Shown in pieces: positions 54,276 through 61,819 of a DNA stretch of 64,000 nt. The translations under genes were made by a program, and so were the position numbers. The notes beneath the pieces were generated by a model. It had not been told where the DNA came from and did no database searches. It was given only the letters and a program-made list of their open reading frames with translations. The stretch is from Oceanobacillus profundus (GTDB lineage Bacteria; Bacillota; Bacilli; Bacillales; Amphibacillaceae). Numbering within the stretch: position 1 is the stretch's first letter; the number at the start of each line of letters is the position of its first letter. The stretch is from assembly GCF_003515705.1 (NCBI RefSeq), contig NZ_QWEH01000015.1, positions 1 to 64,000 on the forward strand, given 5' to 3'.

Positions 54276-54310
54276 CCCTCTTTGCTTTTATGAAGCAGAG
54301 AGGGTTTTTT
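54276..54310 (+). terminator. rplM-rpsI terminator
   Basis: The arms CCCTCTTTGCT (54276-54286) and AGCAGAGAGGG (54294-54304) followed by TTTTTT end the rplM-rpsI transcript. Confidence 0.92.
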
Positions 54311-54352
54311 ATATTCTAATTTAGAATTGAATACCCCTTAAATACCCCGAGC

Positions 54353-54541
54353 TTAAAACGTCATGTACTCCTGGAACATCTCTGCTGTTTTCTCCTTCGC
54401 TTCATCGGTAACATGCGTGTAAATATCCATCGTGGTTTTAATATCGGTATGACTGAGCCGGAATTGGACATCTTTGATAGAAGCACCGGCTGCAAACAAC
54501 AAACTGGCTTTAAAACGAATCAAAATAAAGAAAACCGGCAC
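54353..54541 (-). pseudogene. Tyrosine recombinase/integrase, C-terminal remnant
   Basis: On the minus strand the last 50 or so residues match the C-terminal end of phage/ICE integrases: KASLLFAAGASIKDVQFRL, then SHTDIKTTMDIYTHV, then KTAEMFQEYM. The nucleophile Tyr (residue 41 of this 62-codon frame) and the preceding LxH histidine (31) remain. The HxxR box and everything upstream are gone, and LGH has become LSH. Homology stops near 54511. The 3' end faces rpsI, as in elements integrated there. It cannot be active. Confidence 0.82.
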
Positions 54542-54544
54542 GAA

Positions 54545-54660
54545 ATGTACGGTGCGAGTGAGGTTATCCTACAAGGAGAAAAGGAAATAATAAATGTTTC
54601 AGATGAACCCCCTAAATCAAAAAAGAAATGTTGGATGCATTAGGGCTCCGGTGGTAAATA
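54545..54660 (+). other. Deletion junction with a coding-like fragment
   Basis: Directly beyond the integrase fragment the plus strand encodes a tail, GASEVILQGEKEIINVSDEP followed by PKSKKKCWMH, ending with TAG at 54641-54643. It resembles a protein C-terminus but has no start of its own, and I do not recognise it. It suggests two genes were fused when most of the element was deleted. The 54660-54890 stretch after it holds only AT-rich sequence and the ribosome binding site of the next gene. Confidence 0.35.
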
Positions 54661-54891
54661 GTATGAACCTTCAAATAGGAGGTTTATTTTTTTTAACACT
54701 TCTTAACAGTTCAGTTCGAGTAATGAAACCAATATAAATAGTTATTTAGATGCTTTCATCTACATTAGAATTCTTTCAAAGTGTAATGCAAGGCCAAATT
54801 AAGTATTTTTAAAATTTCTAATATGAGGTAAAATAATAATCATAATGTAGGAAGGTAAAGAGGACAGGAAATACCTTTTAGGGGGAATTAG

Positions 54892-55707
54892 TTGAATAGG
54901 GACAACGAAATAGCAAAGCCGGATCATGAACCTGCTGCAAAAGCAAAGAGAAAAGGCATTATCATCAGTTTATTTATGATAATAATTGCAGGGTGGGCAT
55001 TGCGATATATTTATCTCGAATACGAGATTCATATAGCAAAGGAAAAGGTGGGTAATTTATTTGAGGTGGTAGACGAAGATGAGGAAAAACCCAGCAAGAT
55101 AAAAGACTCAACAAATCAGGCACTAATTAATGATGCACAGAATGCAGTCAATAACATTAATACAAATGGCGATGAAGAGGGTAGAAACGAGGGGGTTGTT
55201 TTTGCACTACAATCCGCTTTGGTAGTAGCCCAGGCGCAACTAATGAAGCGAGAAGGTGAGATTGAGTCAACGACATTCCCTGCCCCAGACCCCGAAGAGC
55301 AGCAACAATTGGTAGATTATCAACCGAATGAAGATGATGTTGTATCAACTTATGACGATGTGGAAAACAGAGATATACTTGAAGAGTTTATCGAAATCGC
55401 TGGAGAAAACGGAAAAAATGATGAAAGCGAAATCAGAATAGTAAAAAATGAAGGGAAAGACGGGGTGATTATTTACGATTTAAAATCAAGATATGATAAA
55501 AATGCCGACCAAGGATGGATTGATGTTACTCCAGATTTGAGTCACTATAATCCCCCGGAAGATTACGTACAAGAGATTTTCAATAATGCGTCTCAACAAT
55601 GTGGATATATGTCAAAAGATGAAACGCAGGGGTTTTATAAATTGTATGAATGCAGAACTCATTGGGAATATCATCTTCTTCCTATTGATAAGAGCAAACT
55701 ACCTTAG
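54892..55707 (+). CDS. Membrane-anchored protein of unknown function
   Basis: A 271-residue protein starting TTG at 54892 with TTTTAGGGGGAATT upstream. Residues 1-20 are cytosolic and basic, and 21-41 are a transmembrane segment (IIISLFMIIIAGWALRYIYL). The rest is predicted extracellular and highly acidic. The C-terminal part (DILEEFIEIAGENGK, EIRIVKNEGKDGVIIYDLK, QCGYMSKDETQGFYKLYEC) vaguely recalls DUF4362 domains of Bacillus surface proteins, including the two cysteines. I do not assign a function. It lies inside the presumed rpsI element, upstream of camS. Confidence 0.75.
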   Translation: MNRDNEIAKPDHEPAAKAKRKGIIISLFMIIIAGWALRYIYLEYEIHIAKEKVGNLFEVVDEDEEKPSKIKDSTNQALINDAQNAVNNINTNGDEEGRNEGVVFALQSALVVAQAQLMKREGEIESTTFPAPDPEEQQQLVDYQPNEDDVVSTYDDVENRDILEEFIEIAGENGKNDESEIRIVKNEGKDGVIIYDLKSRYDKNADQGWIDVTPDLSHYNPPEDYVQEIFNNASQQCGYMSKDETQGFYKLYECRTHWEYHLLPIDKSKLP

Positions 55708-55886
55708 CGATTCTTTAGGGAATAATGATTCTTCCTAACTATAAATCTCCTTTGAATTCGGGTATAATAGATTATGTTGATTTATCCCACTAATTGGCAA
55801 ATTAGGTAAATTATAAAAATAAACACATTAACAAAATCTAATGAACACCATCTAAAGAAAGTTTTAGAAAACCAGGGAGTGTTACG

Positions 55887-56987
55887 ATGAAAAGAACAAT
55901 GATATGGTTTTTAGGCACACTACTGATCTTAGCGAGCTGTGCGCCAAATATGGAGGAAGAAACATCACAAAAAACGGATAACGAACAGGAAGTATCAGTT
56001 CTAAGTAGTCAATCATCTAAAGAAACATACAGAATGATTGCTCCATATAAAACGAATGTGGCAAGGGGATTAATTACAAACCAGATCTCGAATCGTGTAG
56101 ATATAGACGAAATAGAGGAAGGGCTGAAACATCACTCACAAGATGTATTTGATCCAAGTGAACTGTACTTTCAAGAGGGGCAATATTTAACGGAAGATAT
56201 TATACTAAGTTGGATCACTGATTTAAATCCGGCCAGGGAAGATGACTGGGATGTAGAAACACATAGAAAAAACCCCCGTATTTTTTCACATGTTTTAGAA
56301 CATAATTATTTAAGACAAGTTGGTGACAAAGAGGTTGAGTTGGCGGGAATCTCTATTGGGATTGCATTAAAGTCTGTCTATCATTTTCGAGTTCCTGTGA
56401 ATGGTGATCCCTATAGTGAAGAGATTGAAATGAACGCCATGCTAGAAAAAGGGTATGAAGTAGCTCAAGTAGTCTTGGAGAACATGAGGGAAACGGAAGG
56501 ACTTTCTGACATCCCCTTTATGTTTACCCTATATCGTGAGGAAGACCCATACTCTCCCGTACCTGGAAACTTTGTAGCCAAAACGAGCGTACCTGGTGGT
56601 AGTAATTCAATTGAGGATTGGGAAACCATTAATGAAGAACATATCCTTTTTCCTTCTTCTGAAGGGGAAAAAAAATATCCGGAAGAACATGAGATTTTGA
56701 AGCATTTCGGGAATGAAATCGCACAATATTTTCCGAATTATGTAGGAATAGTTGGGGATGGTTTCTATGTTGATGAAGAATTACAATCGTTAAAAATTGA
56801 GATTCCAATTGAAGCCAGTGGAAAAACGGAGCTAATTGGTTTTATGCAGTATGCATATGGTCTAGTACAGGACGTGTATGAAAATTATTACGAACTGGAA
56901 ATTAATATAACTTCAGGTGGTAAGGTAGTGGGTTTGATTTATCGAGAAGCTGGTGGAGACTCTCCTGAAGTACACGTTATTCATTAG
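55887..56987 (+). CDS. CamS-family lipoprotein (sex pheromone cAM373-type precursor family)
   Basis: A 366-residue secreted lipoprotein. The signal peptide MKRTMIWFLGTLLILASC has a lipobox LASC, with Cys18 as the lipidation site. The mature part has CamS-family stretches such as YRMIAPYKTNVARGLITNQI, FDPSELYFQEGQYLTEDIIL and the late VGDGFYVDEELQSLKIEIPI. The seven residues before Cys18, TLLILAS, resemble enterococcal pheromone cAM373 (AIFILAS). The normal camS of Bacilli lies behind ligA, so this copy inside an apparent mobile element may be an extra one. The ATG follows CCAGGGAGTG. Confidence 0.85.
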   Translation: MKRTMIWFLGTLLILASCAPNMEEETSQKTDNEQEVSVLSSQSSKETYRMIAPYKTNVARGLITNQISNRVDIDEIEEGLKHHSQDVFDPSELYFQEGQYLTEDIILSWITDLNPAREDDWDVETHRKNPRIFSHVLEHNYLRQVGDKEVELAGISIGIALKSVYHFRVPVNGDPYSEEIEMNAMLEKGYEVAQVVLENMRETEGLSDIPFMFTLYREEDPYSPVPGNFVAKTSVPGGSNSIEDWETINEEHILFPSSEGEKKYPEEHEILKHFGNEIAQYFPNYVGIVGDGFYVDEELQSLKIEIPIEASGKTELIGFMQYAYGLVQDVYENYYELEINITSGGKVVGLIYREAGGDSPEVHVIH

Positions 56988-57219
56988 ACCATAACTTATC
57001 TTTTTTTATAAATTCAACAAATAATGTTGCTTATCTGGTAACACTCCTCTTTTGAATAATAAGGGAAGCGAAGAAGAAATGTACGGTATATTTATAGCAA
57101 TTGCAGGGCAGTTTTAGTTTGTCTAAATTCATAGATGGTAATTTACTCAGGAACCTTAAAAAAATAACAGTTGTTGCACAAACCTATTGAGTTAATTCAA
57201 CAAAAGTATCATTTTACTA

Positions 57220-57541
57220 AAACGCTATCCTTTACGATAGTGGATGTCATCAAAGTGCATACTTATCTTAAATTCTACTTTCTATATAATGAGGGTATCC
57301 CAGGAAATCGGGACACTTGGTACAGGCATGTGGAACCGGATTGGTTCCTATTATATTGGATGAGGATAAAATATTTTTTACACTACCCGAAGCTCAAATA
57401 ACATCAATTGATCATCATGAAGATATAAAAGAACTTGCAGATGCTCTAGGTGTATCTTCAGATAACGTACAGAACCAAGGCTTTCTCAAAAAAATCAAGT
57501 ATATCCTTATTTTTATATCAAGCAATACAAAACAATATTAA
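57220..57541 (+). pseudogene. PhzF-like isomerase fragment, frameshifted
   Basis: Two frames together recall the PhzF family. The first (from about 57220) has LSFTIVDV, like the family N-terminus. The second (57317-57541) has LVQACGTGLVPIILDEDKIF then FTLPEAQ, like the VQECGAGLVPI segment, followed by ELADALGVS. A large middle part and the C-terminal half are missing, and the frame shifts near 57310. It has no credible start. The family call is by eye. Confidence 0.4.
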
Positions 57542-57567
57542 CGTTGTGCACCTAAGTTCTCAAAATG
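57541..57567 (+). repeat. Putative attachment site copy (right end)
   Basis: 24 of 27 bases equal the rpsI 3' end at 54221-54247, in the same orientation. In the rpsI frame it would read RCAPKFSK then stop, against RRAPQFSKR in the gene. Nothing rpsI-like precedes it. This is the pattern expected for the distal attachment site left by integration into the rpsI end. Confidence 0.7.
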
Positions 57568-57597
57568 AATAATTAAAACAGTTATATATCAACATTT

Positions 57598-57636
57598 ACA
57601 GGCTATCTCATTTATGAGGAGACAGCCTGTTTTTTA
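57598..57636 (+). terminator. Terminator-like hairpin beyond the right attachment site
   Basis: ACAGGCT (57598-57604) pairs with AGCCTGT (57624-57630), with an inner CTCAT/ATGAG stem and seven T after it. It may be an original rpsI-side terminator displaced by the insertion, or it may serve the convergent region with the YetF-like gene. Confidence 0.82.
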
Positions 57637-57700
57637 AAACAGAGTGTATGAATAAAACTTTGGGAGAGCCACTATCCAGGTTATTTTGGGACAGTTCCGT

Positions 57701-58372
57701 CTAATAAGTTTGCACAAAAATTCCGTCGTCTTCTAGCCATTCAGCTATAAAAACACTTTTATAATCTGCCACATTTTTCGATAAGAGCTGTGACTTTAAC
57801 CAGTCTTCATCAAACCCGAGATCATTAACTTCATCCCATAATACTTTACTATCGCGAATGAGCGTAACAGGAGCATAAACAGGTTTAACGGGTAAATTGA
57901 AATCCTCTACTGTTGTTTTCTGGTATGGTGTTTTCTTTAAAATGCTTATTGATCCGTTCGCCTCCAAGTAACAAAAGGCAACTTCCCGAATAGAAAATGT
58001 TTCGCTTTGGCGAAGTAAGCTTTGCAGTTGATTGATATTCATTCGATGTTTTTTCAGTGCCTCTCTGTCGACAATACCATTTTTTATAAGAGCAGCAGGT
58101 TTTCCCTCAAAAAGACCACGGAAAAATAAAAGCTTCTGACCCAAAAATTCAACAATAATTAATAAAAATCCCCATAAGCACATGGAATAGAAAATATAAA
58201 AAGCTCCAATTTTATCTTCATATACAGCGTTTCCAAGTAATTCTCCCAAAATGATAGAGGCAATAAAAGTAAACGGTGATATTTGATTAATGATTTTCCT
58301 TCCAACAATCTTAACAATAATAAACAACAAGAAAAACCCGAGGATAAGTTCGAAAGTTAGCTTAATAATCAT
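57701..58372 (-). CDS. DUF421 (YetF-like) membrane protein
   Basis: A 223-residue protein from ATG at 58372 (product MIIKLTFELILGFFLL). GGGGA lies 8 bases before this ATG on the minus strand; an in-frame ATG at 58396 lacks such a site. Three transmembrane helices fill residues 1-90, followed by the two-part DUF421 cytosolic domain with KPAALIKNGIVDREALKKHR and SIREVAFCYLEANGSISILK. YetF homologues in B. subtilis are spore or general membrane proteins with poorly known roles. The gene is convergent with the presumed element and divergent from the next regulator. Confidence 0.85.
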   Translation of the reverse strand: MIIKLTFELILGFFLLFIIVKIVGRKIINQISPFTFIASIILGELLGNAVYEDKIGAFYIFYSMCLWGFLLIIVEFLGQKLLFFRGLFEGKPAALIKNGIVDREALKKHRMNINQLQSLLRQSETFSIREVAFCYLEANGSISILKKTPYQKTTVEDFNLPVKPVYAPVTLIRDSKVLWDEVNDLGFDEDWLKSQLLSKNVADYKSVFIAEWLEDDGIFVQTY

Positions 58373-58551
58373 TATAATTCCCCAATCTATTCCCATTCTA
58401 GTAAATCATTTTATTTATTGCCACTTAGCATAAAATTATTACATATCCTCAAGAATGATTTACAGGTAACAATTCATAACATTAATGTTACACCATGTTG
58501 ATAGACGGTCAATTCAATACATAGCATACTAAGGGAGGAGGTGTGAAATGT

Positions 58552-58986
58552 ATGATAAATATGAATTTGAAACGACTCAGGCAACAGTATCAATATACAC
58601 AGGAAGATTTAGCAGAAAAGTTAGGCGTCTCCCGCCAAGTAGTTGCCAAATGGGAAAAGGGGGAGTCGACACCTGATTTGTATTTCTGTATCAAACTAGC
58701 GGAACTATACGATGTTACGATTGATAATTTGGTGAACTATGATGAAGAGAAATCCGGTGTATCTGTACCGCCGAAAGGGAAGCATTACTTTGGTGCAACG
58801 ACAGTTGGAGAACGTGGGCAAATTGTTATCCCGAAAAAAGCGCGAGAACTTTTTCATATTGAAGCAGGTAATACTCTTCTTATTGTTGGTGATGAAGAAC
58901 GAGGACTTGCGATTGTCCCACAAAATTATATGCAAGGATTTTTCCCGCAAAATGTCCTCCTTAATAAAAAGGAGGAATATGAATGA
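58552..58986 (+). CDS. XRE helix-turn-helix/AbrB-like two-domain regulator
   Basis: A 144-residue protein combining two DNA-binding modules. An XRE-type HTH is at the N-terminus (LKRLRQQYQYTQEDLAEKLG then VSRQVVAKWEKGESTPDL). A SpoVT/AbrB swapped-hairpin domain follows (GATTVGERGQIVIPKKAREL, about residues 80-125). The start is ATG at 58552 with GGGAGGAGG upstream; GTG at 58543 and ATG at 58561 are alternatives. The stop overlaps the next ATPase gene (ATGA), so it probably regulates the ABC transporter it is translated with. Confidence 0.88.
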   Translation: MINMNLKRLRQQYQYTQEDLAEKLGVSRQVVAKWEKGESTPDLYFCIKLAELYDVTIDNLVNYDEEKSGVSVPPKGKHYFGATTVGERGQIVIPKKARELFHIEAGNTLLIVGDEERGLAIVPQNYMQGFFPQNVLLNKKEEYE

Positions 58987-59711
58987 TTGCAATTGAAACA
59001 AGAAATATAACGAAACAATATGGTAATAAAAAGTCTATAAATGACGTGTCACTGACAATTAAAAAAGGCGAATTATTTTCACTGCTTGGTGTCAATGGCG
59101 CTGGAAAATCAACACTTATCAAAATGCTATCTTGTCTTGTTAAGCCAACTGGCGGCAAAGCCTCTATTTTCGGGTATGATGTGACGAAAGAGCCAGAACA
59201 AGTGAAAAATGTTATTTCTGTCTCCCCGCAAGAAACAGCGATTGCACCGAATTTAACGGTATATGAAAATTTAGAGCTAATGACAGGAATACATGGTTTT
59301 TCAAAAAAGGACCGTGAACAAAGAGTGAGAGAAATAATGGATACCTTTTCGCTTATGCCCTTCCAAAGGCAACGAAGCAAGACATTATCAGGAGGATGGA
59401 AGCGTCGTTTAAGTATCGCGATGGCTTTAATTACTGAGCCAGATATTTTATTTCTAGACGAACCAACTCTTGGGCTTGATATTTTAGCAAGGCGTGAACT
59501 CTGGAAAGTTATTAAAGGGTTAAAAGGCAATGTTACAATTATATTAACGACACACTATTTAGAGGAAGCGGAAAGTTTATCAGATCGTATTTGTATTTTA
59601 AAGCAAGGTGAAGTGAAAGCGCTTGGTACAGCAGAGGAATTAATCGTCAAAACATCCACGCTATCTTTTGAGGATGCCTTTGTTGCTTTAGTAGAAGGGG
59701 TGTCGATATGA
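58983..59711 (+). CDS. ABC transporter ATP-binding protein
   Basis: A 242-residue ATPase of an ABC-2 type exporter. Walker A is GVNGAGKST (about 37-45), the signature is LSGGWKRRL (Trp in place of the usual Gln), Walker B is ILFLDEPTLGLD, and the H-loop is TTHYLEEAE. The start overlaps the upstream regulator and the end overlaps the permease (ATGA both times), so three proteins are made from one coupled message. The substrate is unknown; drug or peptide export is typical of this class. Confidence 0.93.
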   Translation: MIAIETRNITKQYGNKKSINDVSLTIKKGELFSLLGVNGAGKSTLIKMLSCLVKPTGGKASIFGYDVTKEPEQVKNVISVSPQETAIAPNLTVYENLELMTGIHGFSKKDREQRVREIMDTFSLMPFQRQRSKTLSGGWKRRLSIAMALITEPDILFLDEPTLGLDILARRELWKVIKGLKGNVTIILTTHYLEEAESLSDRICILKQGEVKALGTAEELIVKTSTLSFEDAFVALVEGVSI

Positions 59712-60439
59712 AAATGATGATGTTTGGCTTCCGCACAACGAAAGAAATCATACGTGATCCTTTATCCATGTTCTTTGGCTTAGCGTTTCCGATTATTCTA
59801 TTATTATTACTAACATTCATTAACCAGAATATTCCGAACGATTTGTTCCATATTAGCAGTTTGGCGCCTGGTATAGTAGTCTTTGGCTTGTCGTTTATGA
59901 CTTTATTTTCAGCACAAATGATTGCAAAAGACCGAGTTAGTGAATTATTAGCACGTTTGTTTACGACTCCAATGAAAGCATATGATTTTATACTCGGCTA
60001 TACGCTGCCCCTAATTCCGATGTCGTTGGTGCAGGCAATGATTTGTTATGGCGTGTCAATCATGTTAGGAATGGATTTTACATTAAATGTTTTATTAGCG
60101 ATTATTACTGTTTTACCAGTAGCGATTCTATTTATAGGGATAGGACTTTTATGTGGCAGTATTTTCAATGAAAAGGCGGTAGCAGGTATTTGCGGGGCAT
60201 TGCTAACGAATTTAACAGCTTGGCTCTCAGGAATATGGTTTAGTTTAGAATTAGTTGGCGGTTGGTTTGAAAAAATCGCGTATGCTCTTCCATTTGTGCA
60301 TGCTGTTGATATGGGGAAAGCAGTGTTTAGTGGAGATTATTCAAACATCTTTCCTCATATATGGTGGGTAGTAGGTTATGGTTTAGTGATTACCGTGTTA
60401 GCAATTTATATCTTTCAATGGAAAATGAAAAACAGATAA
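59708..60439 (+). CDS. ABC-2 type transporter permease
   Basis: A 243-residue membrane protein with six predicted spans, the partner of the preceding ATPase. SMFFGLAFPIILLLLL is the first span and the segment RVSELLARLFTTPMKAYDF is the typical ABC-2 cytosolic loop. Together with the ATPase and the XRE-AbrB regulator it forms a self-contained export cassette. A terminator follows at 60479. Confidence 0.92.
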   Translation: MKMMMFGFRTTKEIIRDPLSMFFGLAFPIILLLLLTFINQNIPNDLFHISSLAPGIVVFGLSFMTLFSAQMIAKDRVSELLARLFTTPMKAYDFILGYTLPLIPMSLVQAMICYGVSIMLGMDFTLNVLLAIITVLPVAILFIGIGLLCGSIFNEKAVAGICGALLTNLTAWLSGIWFSLELVGGWFEKIAYALPFVHAVDMGKAVFSGDYSNIFPHIWWVVGYGLVITVLAIYIFQWKMKNR

Positions 60440-60478
60440 AGTGATGCAAAAGGTAAACATTTAGCATCAAAACGTTTC

Positions 60479-60516
60479 AAAGGCTCTTTTCATTTATGTA
60501 AAAAAGGGTCTTTTTT
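60479..60516 (+). terminator. Terminator after the ABC-2 exporter cassette
   Basis: A 12-bp stem (arms 60479-60490 and 60502-60513, two G-U pairs) with an 11-nt loop ends in a run of T. Confidence 0.85.
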
Positions 60517-60684
60517 GTGTTTTTAACGGAGAAAATCATAATTAGACAACGACATGATTTTCTATTGTTGAATAAATCGCTATAGGAAAAATGGAGCTAT
60601 ATCTATATTATAAACTCGTGGCTTTTCTAAGCTTACCTGCCAACAAATAAAGTATAGGAAATGAATCTAGAATTAAAAAAATTC

Positions 60685-60735
60685 TTGACAATCTATTAAA
60701 GTTAGCATAAATTTGATAATGATAATCATTATCAA
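60685..60735 (+). promoter_or_regulatory. Fur-controlled promoter of the siderophore importer
   Basis: TTGACA (60685-60690), a 17-bp spacer and TAAATT (60708-60713) form the promoter. A perfect Fur box GATAATGATAATCATTATC (60715-60733), extended to a 23-bp palindrome at 60713-60735, directly follows the -10. Fur with iron would block initiation, so the importer should be induced by iron starvation. Confidence 0.93.
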
Positions 60736-60754
60736 CATAATGGGGGTATGTCAA

Positions 60755-61819
60755 ATGAATACATATCGAAAAAGTTTAATTAGCGCATTACTATTTTTAA
60801 TAGTGTTTATGATTGCTTTAGTTGGCTGTTCACAAAAATCAGATACAGCACCTGCACCGGCTGATGATAATGACGCATCAGAATCCGCGTCTGCAGAATC
60901 TGAATATCCAATTGTTATCGAGCATGCTTTCGGCGAAACGGAAGTAACTAGCAAGCCTGAACGTGTAGTTACGGTTCAATGGGGCAATCATGATGTTGCA
61001 CTTGCTCTGGATGTTGTACCTGTAGGCTTCTCTGCAGCAAATTTTGGCGTTCAGGATGATAGTGGTCTTTTGCCTTGGACAGCTGAAAAGCTTGATGAGC
61101 TTGGTGCAAAAGATCCAAATGTCTTCCAAGATACAGACGGTCTTGACTTTGAGGCCATTTCAGATGCAGACCCAGACGTCATTTTGGCAGCATACTCTGG
61201 TATAACACAGGAGGATTACGACCTTCTCAGTCAAATTGCTCCAGTCGTAGCATTTCCGACAGCTGCTTGGGCAACTACATGGCGTGAGCAAGTTAGTTTA
61301 AATGCAGCGGGAATGGGCATGAAGGAAGAAGGCGAACAGCTTATTAAAGACATCGAAGACATGGTAAACGAGAAATTGACGGAATATCCGCAGATTGAAG
61401 GCAAGAAGGTTGTTTGGGTTAACTTCTCGGCTGACGATATGTCTAAATTGCATATTTACACTCCGATAGACTCTCGAGTCTCTTTCCTGCATGAGCTTGG
61501 GATGGATTATCCTGATAGTATTACGGAACAAATTACGGACCCTAACAGCTACTCGCTGAATTTAAGTGCTGAGAATGCTGCGGATCTTTACGATGCTGAT
61601 CTAATTATTGGTTATGGTAATGATGAATTACTACAAACTCTTCAAGCAGATCCATTGCTTGGAAAAATCCCTGCAATCGAGAGAGGTTCTGTTGCGTTCA
61701 TTGAAAGTGATACACCTTTAGTAGCTGCTGGAACTCCGAATCCACTTTCGATTACGTACACGATTGATGAATACCTGGAATTAATAGGAGGAGCTATTGA
61801 CAAGATAGATGAAAAGTAG
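60755..61819 (+). CDS. Iron-siderophore ABC transporter substrate-binding lipoprotein
   Basis: A 354-residue FecB/FhuD-type (cluster A-II) binding protein. A signal peptide with lipobox ALVGC (Cys25) is followed by an acidic linker and the binding fold (YPIVIEHAFGETEVTSKPER, DLDFEAISDADPDVILAAYS). The ATG at 60755 with GGGGGTATG is chosen over an in-frame ATG at 60713 that lies in the Fur box. The sequence resembles the YfiY/YhfQ group; the actual siderophore cannot be named. The end overlaps the first permease. Confidence 0.93.
   Translation: MNTYRKSLISALLFLIVFMIALVGCSQKSDTAPAPADDNDASESASAESEYPIVIEHAFGETEVTSKPERVVTVQWGNHDVALALDVVPVGFSAANFGVQDDSGLLPWTAEKLDELGAKDPNVFQDTDGLDFEAISDADPDVILAAYSGITQEDYDLLSQIAPVVAFPTAAWATTWREQVSLNAAGMGMKEEGEQLIKDIEDMVNEKLTEYPQIEGKKVVWVNFSADDMSKLHIYTPIDSRVSFLHELGMDYPDSITEQITDPNSYSLNLSAENAADLYDADLIIGYGNDELLQTLQADPLLGKIPAIERGSVAFIESDTPLVAAGTPNPLSITYTIDEYLELIGGAIDKIDEK

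Larger units (their letters stand above)
54221..57567. mobile_element. Decayed integrative element at the rpsI 3' end (inferred)
   Basis: The interval is bracketed by direct repeats of the rpsI 3' end (54221-54247 and 57541-57567). Inside are a C-terminal fragment of a tyrosine recombinase adjacent to rpsI, a non-coding junction, a membrane-anchored unknown protein, a CamS-like lipoprotein and a degraded PhzF-like gene. No replication or conjugation genes remain. The boundaries and common origin are inference; the matching ends and integrase orientation are directly visible. Confidence 0.6.

Noticed and set aside
54413-54643. 76-codon plus-strand frame across the integrase remnant
   Set aside because: Its first half is the antisense of the integrase fragment; only the tail from about 54545 could be genuine coding remains, and it has no start.
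60713-60754. N-terminal extension of the siderophore-binding protein
   Set aside because: The upstream ATG lies inside the Fur box and would place residues before a proper signal peptide.
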